A stretch of DNA of 64,000 nucleotides from Lumbricus terrestris (Eukaryota > Annelida > Clitellata > Crassiclitellata > Lumbricidae): contig OX457040.1 of the NCBI GenBank assembly GCA_949752735.1, forward strand, positions 5,301,370 to 5,365,369. Direction: 5' to 3'. Each line of letters begins with the position of its first letter. Position 1 is the stretch's first letter. Made by a program: the position numbers and the translations under genes. Under the pieces are notes generated by a model. It was given only the letters and a program-made list of their open reading frames with translations, was not told the DNA's origin and did not search any database. Positions 1 through 12,400 of the stretch are shown in pieces.

Positions 1-132
1 TTTGACAGGTCACTTGGTACAGTTCATCATTTACTTAGCTACATTTATCAATGTAATCGTTTCTTAACTTTTTAAGTTAACATACTGCAACAATTTATAA
101 TTTTACAGCTGTGTTGAGGACCAAAGCAACTA

Positions 133-220
133 ACCTGCGTGCGCGTTCCTCTTCGTCATTCGTTTAAACATGGCCTGTATGTCGTTTCCAGGTGACGACG
201 CAACCCGTTTTTTACTCATC
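133..220 (-). other. possible first coding exon (weak)
   Basis: On the minus strand an ATG opens a short basic peptide beginning MSKKRVASSPGNDIQAMFKR. It runs to an AG/GTTAGT-like splice donor near position 133. Such a lysine- and arginine-rich start followed by a donor would fit exon 1 of a gene or domesticated transposase continuing off the left edge. There is no homology I can name and the peptide is too short to prove coding, so this is a low-confidence call. Confidence 0.15.
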
Positions 221-540
221 GTGAAATTCGCAAATGAATGAACTAAAACAACTGAACAGTCTGAACTGACCGAAAGGCCTAATAGTCCTAATATCGTAAT
301 AATAAATGTCAATAAACAATTATGAATTATAACGAAAACTGAAATGTAGCCTAAATATTATTTTTACATCAGTCACAAAATTGCGCGTTCCGTTCTCTCG
401 GTGCTGTTTGTAAACAAGTTTAACGCGCTGCATGACGTCATGAGCCCAAATAGATGTATGGAACGCCGTTCGAACTTTCCTAAAAAAATTAAATATATTG
501 GCGGTGTTTTTTAAAACAACTTTAAACAAGTTCAGTAAGT

Positions 541-640
541 GCCGTGCCAGGCGTGCCTGAGCGATGAAGCACGGACCGTCAATTCCTCAGGCACGTTTTT
601 GTAATCTCAAAGCACGGACGTGCCTGTCGGCACGTTAAAA
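541..640. repeat. short repeats of GGCACG / CGTGCC
   Basis: The words GCACGG, CGTGCC and GGCACG recur several times in both orientations within 100 bp, so the stretch could fold. It resembles a degraded terminus of a DNA transposon. No partner end was found. Confidence 0.3.
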
Positions 641-734
641 TAGGCCCTGGTTTGAACCTCAACCTATCAGCGTCGAGCTTTCTCAGTCGTAGTTCCATCT
701 GTCTGGAATAGTCTCCCGTTGGAGATACAACTTT

Positions 735-850
735 TACCCATGGGGCTGACTCTAAGCGGGCTTATTGAAGGAGCGCTATATAAGCAAGCGTTATGTAATT
801 CGTGAAATGAATTAATGATTGATTGCAACTCCGAGAAATCCATTGTAAGG
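735..850 (-). repeat. SINE-tail-like fragment
   Basis: The phrase AGGAGCGCTATATAAGC matches the 3'-tail phrase GGCGCTATATAAA found in the window's tRNA-type SINEs and in several non-LTR remnants. Only the tail is recognisable. Confidence 0.3.
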
Positions 851-873
851 TGCAATTAGAGCATTCTTGCCAG

Positions 874-908
874 ACACCTTTAAAACGGTATTCACATCGT
901 TATTTATA
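874..908 (+). promoter_or_regulatory. box+TATA unit
   Basis: ACACCTTTAAAACG starts at 874 and TATTTATA starts at 901, a start-to-start distance of 27. The box is a near-exact match to the window consensus. This is the first member of the dispersed array described in the findings. Confidence 0.55.
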
Positions 909-1639
909 CTTTTCATCTACCACCTATGTTGATTTTATCCTAAGCAGACCACAAACGCATACTATTATAAGTAACAGAATGGATCTACTAACTGCAACAT
1001 AATAAAATTGCTTTATTCCACAGCCTCACTGTAATTATAACACATAGATAAAGTGATGAGACACAGCCATAATCTTATAAATCGACCAAGTGATCGAAAG
1101 TCACAGCGTCACATAACAGATATGATCAAATCGCACGCCACTTTCCACAAGAATAAAATATAATCACACACTCAAGAATTTTTATAGCGGCTCTGTACAT
1201 TTATGCTGGCGCACAGGGTGGGCCAGCATAAATGCACAGAATTTGCAGCCAAAGCTCCGCCAATTTTAGGGATTAATTTGTACTTAATGTGTCAAATTAA
1301 AGATATTTCACTACAGTAATATCCTTGAAAGCGTCTAAATGATGCTATTTTAAGTTTAAAAAAATTGATCTGAACAGTGCTAGGTACCATATTTTATAGT
1401 CATAACTGACGCAATAGTTTATGGCGCCGCTCACAGCCGATTATCGAGTTTTGATCCACATTTTGCGAACTAATAAAGAATTTAATACGACTCAAATGAG
1501 TATGGAGTTTCCTAACATAGAATGGAATATAAAAAAATACATCGAATCATCTGACACAAGAAATTGATGAAACAGGAGCTTCGTATTGGTATACGCACAG
1601 TGCAGCACCTGCTGATAGTCTATCATACAAAAAACACGC

Positions 1640-1960
1640 TAGGCAGAAAAAAATCAAAATGCAATGTAAAACGTTCGACCTCACGATAAACAATTTCAGT
1701 CGCGTTTGATACGGATATTCGCACATTAAACACCTTTAAATCATTTTAAAAGATGCTATATATATTTCTCAGCATCAAGTTACGTTGATTGTTGGGTAAG
1801 ATATTTGGAAATCTATAAATCATAACAGATAATATTATAGGCATGATGATTTTCGTGCAATTATTTTTTATTATAATTGACTAAACGCAGTGTAATTACA
1901 ATTGATGGAATGAACGGCTGATCACAAGTTAATTCAAGAGTCGAATTTCTTTTGGTTGTC
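1640..1960 (+). promoter_or_regulatory. box+TATA unit with a conserved upstream element
   Basis: ACACCTTTAAAT starts at 1730 and TATATATA at 1757, distance 27. About 70 bp upstream (CGACCTCACGAT...) is shared with the unit at 28499 and more weakly with the one at 60059. After the TATA about 60 bp cannot be aligned with the 28499 copy. Alignment resumes near 1826 and continues to about 1950. Confidence 0.6.
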
Positions 1961-2510
1961 AACACTGCTCATGTGTCCGAGTTAATTTGCAGTGAAGACG
2001 ATTACCCAGGTACAAGCATACTTATCTCCGAGATAAATTCAACGTAAAGCAGTCATTTCTGGAGATACAGTGCAACGTAGTGCAAAAGATGATATAAAGT
2101 TGAATATAATTATTTCGACGGTGTGGATATTCGTGGTGCATGCTCCTATAAACACCCAAAATAATCGCGTCCATGCTCGTGTTAGCAAAAACGATTCTGT
2201 GAGCTAACCGGGTGAAACGGCGCCATATTGCACCACTGATGACAGCAAAATGTGGTAACCAGTGCTGTTTCGAGAATTTATTAAAACTTAAAATAATACA
2301 AATTAGACGTTTTTAAGGTTAATAGCTATATGCCTGCAAGTCGGTGCTTTTATACTGGCCAACCATGTATATGAAAACACATAGCCTAATTTCCTTTAAA
2401 TATGAACTTCGTTCAAAATTCCTAAAATTGGGGTAAAGTAATAGTTATAAAAATTCGTTTTTTCGTTTTTAGCAATTTCCACTCATAATGCAATATTTCG
2501 TAGAGTCCAA

Positions 2511-2546
2511 CACTTATACTAAGGTGATTTCCATAACCAAAGGTGT
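2511..2546 (-). promoter_or_regulatory. box+TATA unit
   Basis: On the minus strand ACACCTTTGG starts at 2546 and TATAAGTG at 2518, distance 28. Confidence 0.5.
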
Positions 2547-2839
2547 GCAATTTGGCGTCAAAATTTGTACAATCGAAAAATCAAAACCTAAATCTAAAGG
2601 AATTCGGATGTAGGTAGGCATGGACTATTAAAGCATGTTTGACACATTTATTTTTTTTATTATATTTACCTATGTATGTGTTTGTGCGCATCATCTATGC
2701 CCTCCGAGTTTGTGGGGCTTCGACAAGAAAAGGAGGAAATAAGTTTGAACACTTCACTAAATGATTGATGCGCTATAGTTTCTTGCCTGAGTCTATGTCT
2801 ATGATTGTGTTCGAGACCTAGGTATCACCATAGTTCTCT

Positions 2840-3275
2840 TGCCTTCGCTGAGCAAATTGCCAATCTTACTCGCTCTTCCTACTTCCAGCTAAGGCGTCTC
2901 AGGGCTATTCGAAAATCTGTCTCCTGATGAGAAAGTCCTGATTTTGGTCCTTAAGTCTCAAATTGGTCTTGCTCCGAAGTATCTGTGAGATCAGATACTT
3001 CGCCCCCGTTCTGCCACTTCGCTGCGTCCTCGTAGGTCCTCTGATCGGTTCAACCTATTTGTCCCCATAGTCTGGACTGTCATGGCTCAATCCAGATAAT
3101 TTGCCTGCATTGGTCCCTCCCTATGGAATGGACTCATCCCATCAGTTCGCTCTGGTAGTGTATCGTCGACTTTCTCTTGTCGAAAAACTTGCCTTTTTTC
3201 TTGGAGTTAAGCGCACTGGGAGCGCTTCTGAAAGGCTATTGCTGCAAGAGGCGCTTTATAAATTGTTATACAATA
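2840..3275 (+). pseudogene. decayed CR1-like non-LTR RT C-terminus
   Basis: Across several frames the translation keeps pieces typical of the last ~130 residues of CR1-superfamily ORF2 proteins: a SLRPRRSSDRFNLFVP-like run, then a PSLWNGL-like motif, then a terminal LLLQEALYKLL run. Stops and frameshifts show it is dead. It ends in GGCGCTTTATAAATTG and runs into a pentanucleotide tail, as expected for a retroposed 3' end. Clade assignment beyond CR1/L2-like is uncertain. Confidence 0.55.
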
Positions 3276-3325
3276 TAAGATAAGATAAGATAAGATAAGA
3301 CAAGATAAGATAATATAAGATATGT
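3273..3325 (+). repeat. (ATAAG)n microsatellite tail
   Basis: Imperfect ATAAG repeats directly follow the RT remnant and are probably its 3' terminal repeat. Confidence 0.8.
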
Positions 3326-3789
3326 CAACTTGTCGTGCGCTACTAAATTGGTCGAAATGTCGAATGACAGACAGTTTGAAGTCATTAACTATAATCCTGA
3401 TCACGTCATGCGGTCTTTATTACCTACCTTTTTAGTATTGTGTTTTGGTTTTAAAAACAGCCTGTGAGGAGGTTGCTTTATTTATGAAAGTAAAGATTTC
3501 GCAATTAACGGTGTTTTGGTTGAACAAGTAGTTACAACATAATTATATTCTCAACTAACATTATTGTGATTTCCAAGGTCATTGAAATGTACAGATTACT
3601 GACAACTGTACAACGTTCGAAATTGTCTTAATTGTCTTAATTTACTTAATTAACTTAAATAAATCTTATAAAAAGAGTGTCTTGATTCTGTAGCACGAAG
3701 CTTAATACCATGACACTTAATACCACGATACTTATCTGCGGTTGAGGGGCTTGGAGCGGGTCCTGCGCAAGGCCGCACCCCTTATTAGT

Positions 3790-4210
3790 CGTATCCCAAA
3801 TTTGATCATGTCACCAATTACTTGCGTGATGTTCTGCATTGGCTCCCTATCTCGCAGCGACTTAGTCTAAATATACCAGTTCTCTGCTTTGCCGTGGCAG
3901 TGACTCTTAGGTGCTGCTCCTGTGTTATGTTTGCAAGAGCTCCTCTATGTCTCTATTTTGACTGTACAGAGGTGTCGTGCTCTACATTTATTTTATCCAC
4001 TCATTCAGTATGAACACTAACACAAAGTGCACTTAGACTGCACCGTGCTTTCTCTGTCATTGGCCCCCATGGTATGGAATGGGTTTCCACTGTCTTCGCG
4101 CGATATGCTTATAGAGTTGGGTCAGATGCATTTTATCGCAGTCTTAAAAACGTTACTTTTCAGAATGGCAGTTGTGAGGCGGCGCTATATAAATCTCCAT
4201 GATGAATGAA
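3790..4210 (+). pseudogene. decayed CR1-like RT 3' end
   Basis: The translation shows the DVLHWLPISQRL motif, a hallmark (DLHWLPV.QRI) of the C-terminal region of CR1-like ORF2. After frameshifts comes an RAFSVIGP.GMEW run equivalent to the usual AFSVIGPRLWNSLP. The fragment ends in GGCGCTATATAAATC, followed by ATGAATGAA. No enzyme domain is intact. The element family is separate from the one at 17.5 kb, and internal stops are abundant. Confidence 0.6.
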
Positions 4211-4282
4211 CGTTGAACAATTTGCAGCTCATAACTGCGATCATCGGTGTTATTACATAATAGTGCTAACTTTTAAAAGATG

Positions 4283-4680
4283 TACAGGGTGCGCCAAAAA
4301 AAGTAATCCCCTACGGCTTTTTGTCAATATCTTGGTCAAAAACAGGAATTTTTCAAATCCAGTTTTACGGGCTTGAAGGTAATTCATATCTACGTACAAT
4401 AGCCAGATATCATCGCCATATGTGAAACAGAACAAAAGTTATATCACTTTTAGTGAGGCCACCCACCGTTTTTTGATCATTCAAAAACGCGACGCAACAA
4501 AAAGTAAGAAAAAACGAATTTAATTATTCTGGCCAATATCTTGGCCGGAAGTAAGAATTTCGAAATGAAATTTTACAGGCTTAAAGACAATTCATATCTG
4601 CACATGATGGCCAGATTTCAGCAAAATATTTCAAACAGAACAAAAGTTATGACACGGGAGCGCCTCTGAGTAGAGAGCTT
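4283..4680. mobile_element. mariner-like terminal fragment
   Basis: A TA dinucleotide is followed by CAGGGTGCGCCAAAAAAAGT, a common type of Tc1/mariner-superfamily inverted terminus. Two diverged internal copies of about 200 bp follow, sharing AATTCATATCT and AACAGAACAAAAGTTAT. A related opposite-facing terminus lies at 7215-7247. Whether the two belong to one disrupted element is unresolved. Confidence 0.5.
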
Positions 4681-4742
4681 CAATGGACGCAATAATTAAC
4701 GCAGTCGAGGCAGAGCAGATGTAGTCCATTCGGAATTTACAA

Positions 4743-4777
4743 TACATAACAGTGAATAAGATATTTATTAAAGGTGT
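4743..4777 (-). promoter_or_regulatory. box with weak TATA
   Basis: ACACCTTTAAT starts at 4777. The expected TATA slot holds only TTATGTAT. This is a candidate member of the array. Confidence 0.3.
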
Positions 4778-5377
4778 TCAAATTTGAAAGTATCTCATCC
4801 ACTAGATTCTGCTGTTTAATGACATCCTGCCGCGTCGGAAGCCGTTCGCTTGTATTGTAATGCATTTTACAGTTTCGTTTCAGGTAAAACGCTTTCGATA
4901 TTACAAGGAGGCTGTGTGGGATGATAAAGAGTGAAAATTATGGTCAGCTGAATGAGTTACATAATTACATTATAGCGCCGAGAAAAGTGCCTATGATGTA
5001 TTATATCTATATCTAAAAGAAAGGAAGTGGGTGACTTTGTCCTTTATGCATGCTCACAGTTTTGCAGCTACTGACCTTAAACATTGTACATAGATAGACT
5101 TTCACTCAACTTACTCTGGCGCGCTATTTTCACCTCCTTATTCACTTTAGAACTCGAGATATTATACATTTTAATCTTCGCCGTGTTATTTACGCGATCG
5201 CTGCAGATGCGACGCCATTATTTGAATCGTTGTGCAATAACAAATGACGTCTTTTTCGCCAAAGCTTAGCATGAAACTACTAATCATTGTAATTATACCA
5301 AAGATTTACGACTTCTTTTTGACAACAGTTTTTATCGTTCTAATGGACCGTCCATTGAAAAACGCTATCCTTCTTTC

Positions 5378-5665
5378 TTTTAAATCATACAGTATAAACG
5401 TTTTTCAGGTGTCTGAAGAAATGGTAACGGTTTTGTTTTATTAGGCGTCGACATCCGTCAAAGATTGCATGTTAATGACATGCAAAACACGGTTTATAGA
5501 TGTTTCAAGCCACATTTTCTGTCAATTTCTTATAATAATGAGGCTGGGGTGCTATCCGTAAAAGTTCGCTGACCATCTCTGCTAGGGTCTACGAATTTTG
5601 GTTTATTATAAAACGTTTTCCGTCTTTCCTTTATATAGCATGCGTTACAAATGCTTCACCGGTGT
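5378..5665 (-). promoter_or_regulatory. two paralogous box+TATA units
   Basis: Two copies share the downstream-of-box context CTGAAGAAATGG / CTGAGGAAACG on the plus strand. At 5665 the box is ACACCGGT, with TATATAA starting at 5637 (distance 28). At 5412 the box is ACACCTGA, with only TTTAAAA in the TATA slot. Their boxes are the most diverged of the array. Confidence 0.4.
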
Positions 5666-5793
5666 CTGAGGAAACGAAAGCGGGTTGTGTTTAATCCTCA
5701 TGCGAACTACGGGGCGTGGCTTTCATAGGCCTATATCTGGTGCATAACATTTTTTAAAGTGATATTTCTCAAATTGCTTTTATGACTTTGTTC

Positions 5794-6549
5794 CTATTTT
5801 GCTGAGTTACAGTTAGCACATCTAAACGACCAAATTGATTTAGTGATAAGGAGGTTCGGAAGATTATTCTGACTGAGACTGTATAATGACGACAGTTTCC
5901 ACAGTAGAAAGTGGATAGTGAAGATAACGGTGACGAAACTGTTGATAATGGCGAAGCCGAGACATCTGCGCAATAGGGGTGGAGTGAGAAAAATACGAAA
6001 ATGGTGTATATCATGCTGAATATTCAGTCTGTTGTATATCTCTGTATTCCTTATCCTATCCCTTCTCGTGACACCTTCTATCTTTCGTAGGCGTGCTATT
6101 TCTGTGCTTCCCTCAGTGTCCAAATCTCCGAATTGTACAGCAATGCACTCAGCACCAATGTCTCATACATCTGAACTTTTGTGGCTTTTCCTATTTCCTT
6201 CGAGCTCCAAACGTTACCCATGCAGCACCTGTAGTATTCCAGGCTATTCCTCTGGCCAGCCCGATTCTTCTGTCCACGTCTTTTTCAAATTCTCCTTTTG
6301 TGCCAATGGTTCCCCCAGATACACGAAGCTCTCCGTCTGTTCTAGTTGGTGTCCATCTGCTTCTAACTGAAATTTGATGTTGCCCCTTCCGAGAAACTGG
6401 CTTTCCGTGTTTAGTACATTTATACTCATTCCCACATCCTGACTATCTTGATCCACTTTAGTTAGCGACTCTTTTAATTCATTTGGATGATTCTCCAGAA
6501 GGGTGATATCATCCGCAAATCTCATGTCATTTATCTTCTTCCGTTCCAT
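5794..6549 (-). pseudogene. RTE-like non-LTR RT C-terminal remnant
   Basis: Reading leftwards from 6549 on the minus strand, the translation gives the RT catalytic segment MRFADDITLLENHPNEL, then a MSINVLNTES thumb-like region and SFVYLG. After a frameshift comes an ALLYNSEIWTLR-like run, and near 6060 the GVTRRDRIRNTEIYNRLNI motif typical of the C-terminus of endonuclease-type (RTE/Nimb-like) ORF2 proteins. The upstream fingers and endonuclease are absent. The FADD active-site aspartates remain, but at least one frameshift splits the frame, so it is a dead fragment. Confidence 0.65.
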
Positions 6550-6572
6550 CCAGTGCCATAGCCATGATTAGT

Positions 6573-7246
6573 TCCAGGAAAAAGAAAGTAATCCCAACGT
6601 TTTTGCCAATATTGAATAAATTAACTGAATAACAGTGGCGACAAGACGCATCCCTGCAGCACTCCCACAATAGTTCTAAACTATTCGTCTCTTTACCGCA
6701 AAATTTAGTATAATTATTATTACAATGGAAATACTTTGTAACACACCTTTTAAAGACTAATAAAGAAGCTATTTATAACTTCCAAACGCTGACAGCGTAT
6801 TACCCGGCCTCTTTCATTAGTCGTCCTCAGCCGTTACAAGAAGGATTCATAACACAAACCATAACAGAAACAACGAGGTGAAATACAATTTTCGATTTCA
6901 ACAACATCTGTGAAAATCTATTCTATCTGAATGAGCACGAATTATTTTGCATCAAACCTACGATGCATGATCGCCTAAATCTAGCAATTGACCAAATATA
7001 ACGCGTCAAGACATGATAGAAATGCTCTCATCACGCGTCTTTATAGCCATCCCATAATGTTATTGGTTGGATTCTGGAAAACTAATTTTGTTTTGGCTTA
7101 AAGGCAACTCTGGTCGATTGCAGTTCAAAATCACCTGACATTATTATGTAGCCGATGATTAACATAATTAAAGGTGTGTATATTGAGTTAATTTATTCAA
7201 TATTGGTCAAAACCATTGGGAATTACTTTCTTTTGGCCCGCCCTGT
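6573..7246. mobile_element. fold-back element, ~55-bp inverted repeats
   Basis: The sequence at 6578-6632 (AAAGAAAGTAATCCCAACG...) is inverted at 7188-7240, including ATATTGAATAAATTAACT. The right end continues to GGCCCGCCCTGTA with a TA dinucleotide. The left terminus lacks its outer ~12 bp. This looks like a non-autonomous mariner-type element related to the terminus at 4285. The interior has no coding content. Confidence 0.5.
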
Positions 7247-7335
7247 ATATATTCTTGTTCCTATGCAATAAACATTAGAGACATTGTAAATGTTATTTTC
7301 ACACCTTTAGGTGTGTTCTTTATGATACCATATAT
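7143..7335. promoter_or_regulatory. two possible array members
   Basis: A minus-strand ACACCTTTAATT starts at 7177 with TACATAAT in the TATA slot. A palindromic ACACCTTTAGGTGT sits at 7301 with CATATATT about 30 bp to its right. Both are weak, and the first lies inside the fold-back element. Confidence 0.25.
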
Positions 7336-7739
7336 TCCGATTATTACACTACACTGTATAATAATTTGTTCTTAGTGGCAATGATTGACGTCACATGTCG
7401 ACGCTAAACAATGGAGAAAAGTGTTTTTCTGGTTATAAAAAGCATGCCGCAAATAAACGACAGCACCTCAATTTTAAAACGGATAAACCTTTGGCAACAT
7501 CAACAATCTTATTTGCTGTGAGATAATTACCTGCGGGCATCAATTAGAAACAAACGCAATTACTACCAATAAAGAAACTTATTAGGATAATTACCTGTAG
7601 ACATCAACTGACTTGAATGTAATTTAAATATAAGCTACTTTGATCTACTTTATACTAGTCTCAAAACTCACTTTGCAGAAGGAACAATGATTGCCACGAT
7701 ATACTAAAATGGGTTACACAGCAGTTAGAGTCTAAGAGC

Positions 7740-8900
7740 CATGAGACAAAGCAAGACAACCATTTATTTTGCATTGATAGATGGTATGCATGTAGTTTTT
7801 ATAATATGTAGAGTATTGTGCTATACATTTCTCACAGCAAGTTCTATTGTGAATATGGAAGGTGTATTCATAATCTCTAAACGATCAAAGCCAACGTTAA
7901 TAATCATTAACGTGAACAGGTTCGACCAGACCTTCTCGTTGTGGACATCTTCAAGCTCTATCTGTTCTCTGTTACCATTCTGATGACTTTTCGTTCTCTA
8001 TAGATTACGTATTTTATATTAAATGACATAGCAGATGTTTGTTCGTGTTTATAGACTTTAAAAAATTATATATTCGTGAAGTTTATGCCTAATTGACTAA
8101 CTTAAAGTCGAAAATTGTTGTGGGCTCTATAAATATGACCAATAGTACGTATACATCTATCCCACGGTTGATGCCTTTTGCTGCCATTCGACAAGCGTTG
8201 CAGCCGAAAGACGTTGTTGAATACTCTAAAATAAATCTTGAAGTTACGGCTTTTTACATACCTCTAAAACGTTTAAATAAACTTTTATATAAATCAGAAT
8301 TGCTTGCAGTTTCTTTTGTCCATATCATCAGTGCAATCTAAAAAAAATTACAGTGTAACTGAAGTGTATTGATAATAATGTTTTTGTGTCGGACATTGAA
8401 GACCTGTCCTTGGTATGGTGCGACTAATATCGCGCTACGTCTTAAAAAAGCCTGAAAGGTATTTGAATTGATAAAAGACCAAACGGAGCAGCAAAAAACA
8501 ATATTTCAGAGCCATTGCTGTTCACAGGTATTGATACACAAAGCGACCTCATTCTCTTAGAGACCTCGACGTAAATGGACGCAGAGCCTGTTCTCTACCT
8601 CGCTCTCTTACCCACTCACAAACATTTCTTCCCTCAATGTATTCATAGCAGCTTATAATATGACTAGGATCACAAGTGAAGCAGAAACACCGCCACATTT
8701 ACTATTAATATCAGTCCAGCACGCAGAACGTCGTCAAACTTTGGTGATCTAACATTTTCTTATGAGGGCCATCAATGATGATATCATAAAATCATTGACT
8801 GGTGCCAGTACTAATCGATGATGAAGTTGGAGGGCAACTATTCCGATCATTTTTTGTTATGACAGAACCGACTTCGCTAACAGAGAGACCATAGTCATTA
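7740..8900. other. non-coding stretch, nothing recognised
   Basis: The short open frames here (7741-7983 and 8093-8341) have no family motif and no splice context I can defend. No repeat family was recognised. Confidence 0.5.
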
Positions 8901-8968
8901 GTCAACGTATGAGTGTAATGCCAATGATAACTACAAGACGCAGTTAAGAATAGGTTACTACACTGCAG

Positions 8969-9166
<198 letters not shown>

Positions 9167-9384
9167 ATCTGTCCGACTCTGCTTGTTACTCTCCCTCTCT
9201 CTGTCTCTCTCAACCTTTTCCGTTATTTAACTGTAGCCTACTTTAAGAGCAGCTTCGTCAGTTTGTCCTTCCTTTGAATCAGATCATCATCATCACCCTT
9301 CAAAAGAAACGACATCGAAAACTATTATTTGGATACTGATGATCATTATTATGTGAGAATTCTCTGTTGGTCGCGCGATAAAAC

Positions 9385-9420
9385 ACACCCTTAAATGCGT
9401 CTTCACTTAATTTATAAAAG
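9385..9420 (+). promoter_or_regulatory. box+TATA unit
   Basis: ACACCCTTAAATGCG starts at 9385 and TATAAAAG at 9413, distance 28. The box has one substitution but the TATA is canonical. Confidence 0.5.
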
Positions 9421-9487
9421 CCAGTCGCATTAAGTTTTATTAATTTAAAACAGTTGGGCTTCTCAAGCTAGTGGTTATCAAGCATTA

Positions 9488-10474
9488 TTAACCCTCAGGC
9501 TACCAAGCTTTTTTTGTAACACTGACTACCAAGGGGGGGGTGGTTACCACCCCCCCCCCCTGGATTTTGGGTTTGGTTTGAGATATCATAACTTGTAATA
9601 CACCATTCGATTCAGCATTCATTTCTGCACAAAATGGTATATTTAGGTTTAGAAAATATGAAGGCACCTCGAAATTATGAATTTTTTACCATGGGTACCC
9701 GTCGATTCCACAAAATGTATGCTTTCGCATAGGGAATATATTAGATTCTGTGTGTTTTATACATGATTTATATATAAAAAGTAGTTTACATACAATAAAG
9801 TCCAATATACAAATATAAAAACTAGTAATAATTCTGTTTTATGTTAAATCAAAACAAAAAAACATGTTTTAGCCGCTGAAAAACGTTTACGCACACATAT
9901 CGGTTCGCGTTGCAAAAAAACCCAACATTTTTATACATTTTAATTTATTTTGAGCACTTCCGGTCATCAAATTTTAAATTATTTAGTATTAAAAAATAGC
10001 CCTAAATGCCCTCTACAGAATGGCATAATTTATTTATATTAAAAAATAAATTATGGATAAGTTATAATAGAAAAAACATGACATTTTTATGAAAATAAAA
10101 CACCTTTATATATATTTTAATTTATTTTGAGCACTTCCGGTTGTCAAAAGACAACTCAATGAGCATGGAAATGTAGCCCTACATTCCCTCTATAGAATGG
10201 TATAATTTGTGTCTCTTAATATTAAGGGGCGGAAAAGTTACAGACGATATTCTAGGGAGGGGGTGGTATCCACCCCCCCCTGGTACCTTGGGTATATCGG
10301 GTGTAACTTTTGAACGGTAGGGGGCATCATAAAAAGTTTTAGCTCAAAATGTGTCCCAATGAACCCTCTACAGCTACCAATTTTTTCAAAATTTTATTCC
10401 AGACGGAACGAGAAAAATTTGCGAAAAACCTAGGGGGGGTGGCAACCACCCCCCCTTGGTAGCCCGAGGGTTAA
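9488..10474. mobile_element. piggyBac-type non-autonomous element with TTAA sites
   Basis: TTAA at 9488-9491 is followed by CCCTCAGGCTACCAAG. The other end reads CTTGGTAGCCCGAGGG followed by TTAA at 10471-10474. TTAA duplication and CCCT-starting inverted repeats are hallmarks of piggyBac elements. The 979-bp body has no transposase frame. It contains internal direct repeats (each starting GAGCACTTCCGGT, near 9952 and 10130) and three places where a G-run faces a C-run (GGGGGGTGGT...CCACCCCCC), so it should form strong hairpins. End fragments of the same family occur at 47760 and 61805. Confidence 0.85.
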
Positions 10475-10697
10475 GAATTAGATAGCTGTGACTGTCTGTG
10501 TAATTATCTCTCATCAGATTCCTTGTTTATCATAAGACGTTATTGGACAACCTCTTATAACTTTATGCAGCGTTCGTGTTAGTGTATACGCGATTGCTCT
10601 TTGTTAGAGAAATTTATGATTTGATGCTAACGACCAGCAACTGACAGACAAATTTTGATAATATTTAATGACGCGTAATTAACTGAACCTGTATTCG

Positions 10698-10732
10698 ACA
10701 CCTTTAATACGATTAGTTATTGTATTATAATA
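10698..10732 (+). promoter_or_regulatory. box+TATA unit
   Basis: ACACCTTTAATACG starts at 10698 and TTATAATA at 10725, distance 27. Confidence 0.5.
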
Positions 10733-10859
10733 TCGATGAACTCATTCATTTGGTTTGCCTGACGTATTATGGTTGCTCATGGGTTTCCAGAAGATGCGAC
10801 TCCCCCTTCCAGTCCGTCTTAAATACTTCTGCTAGATCGTCGCACGCTTTTCTCGATTT

Positions 10860-11150
10860 TCTCAATTTCTACTTAAATTCTTGAAGTCTTATATTGTCTC
10901 CCTGTCAACTCTCGGATCCAATATAAGATCATCATTCTGCATCCCAATCGCAACTTGGTTTTGTCTCCAAATATCTCTCCGATTACAATTCGTAAACCTC
11001 TCTCCGCGACATCTGTTCGCCCCTTGCGCTATACCGACCGACTTTATCTCTTTGTCCATCGAGTTCGATTGTGTCTCGACTCAGAGCTGGGCATTTGCCG
11101 TGATATATCCCTCCACATGGAATGGCATTTTCCAACATCTACGAGCTTAA
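10860..11150 (+). pseudogene. decayed non-LTR RT C-terminal fragment
   Basis: Two overlapping frames hold pieces of the usual C-terminus of a CR1-like ORF2: SVRPLRYTDRLYLFVHRVRL, and AFAVIYPSTWNGI in the alternate frame (compare AFSVIGPSLWNGL in active elements). The frame change between them and the lack of any upstream RT domain show a short dead copy. Confidence 0.5.
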
Positions 11151-11219
11151 TAATTCATGCATGGGATCTTCCCTGCATCCTGTCGATCTTTCAGGACGTT
11201 GCGAAATGACAAGTAATGA

Positions 11220-12400
11220 TTCAAATGTGAATTAATGTATTTGATCGGCTGACAATTCCATTAACCGCAGAGGCAGTATTATTACGAAGCTGAACCTTAG
11301 ATGCCCTTGATGCCACTAATATCATCCATGACATACTATAGTACAATTATTAAGCTAACGTGAGGCATAATTATAATAATATTATCATTGCGACAGTTAT
11401 ATATGCATGTCACGATAATCATTTTTTGTACTGACAGGGCGCTGTTGAACACTTGGTGAGAAAGTAAGTATGTATGTAAGATCGTATCATATCTAGTTAA
11501 TTATAGAACGCTTCTTTCATTATGTATATTCTTTAGCCTTTATTCTCCATTTGCAAACGCACGAATGGTCACATACAAATAATGCAATAATTATGACACA
11601 CATAAGTCTTGCAATGAAACTAGTGATACACATGAAATGTAGAACAGTACTGTAAAACAGCTGCTAATAATAACCGCATTATCATTCTAGCAATGAAACA
11701 TGTTCTTCTGAGAGTTCACAACGTGGGATTTCATTGTCGTGTGGGTGCATAGGAATAGTAAGGAGATGAGTCATACTGGTTAAAAGACAGGAATTGGACT
11801 CCGTAAGGCTCCACCGAAGAACCCCGAATTTCCTCAAGGGCACAATTATAGGTACGATATAAATCACAATAAATACTTTCATTTCTAAGTCCGTCTATTC
11901 GTGTAGTTTTACATATTTCCAATTCAAGCACAAACAAAAAAGGTGGAGGTCTGCGGCGCTAATCGTCTTTAGAATGACAAAGTGTCAACAAACTAAAGTT
12001 AATGTACAACTATAATTACGTTTAAGCTCATGTGCATTAACAATTGAAATTCCAGAGTATATTGCACAGGTTTTTGAGTGAAAATTATGAGAATTAATCT
12101 GAGATCTTAAAATGTGCATGACAAAAATATGACTTTTAGAAACAAGTTGCGTTTAATTATACTGAGAACCACCGGTTGCTAAAAACTAAGGCATAAAATA
12201 ATTCAAAAATTAATTCCTTAGACACCGTATTTTCTTTTGAAACAGAGCCTTTATTAACCGTTTCGCTCACACTTTTGCTATCTGGTACATAATCAAGAAG
12301 AAAACGCGAATCTGACTACCACTAAACAACCACTGCGATCCTCTTCAAAACACTTTCGAAAGATCTCGATAGATGATCAACGGCCGTTGACTCTGGCAGT
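11220..12400. other. non-coding stretch
   Basis: This is AT-rich sequence without a credible frame, box+TATA unit or identifiable element. Confidence 0.5.

Noticed and set aside
10101..10125. ACACCTTTATATATA in the piggyBac-type element
   Set aside because: The AT run touches the box instead of lying 27 bp away, and it is internal to a transposon.
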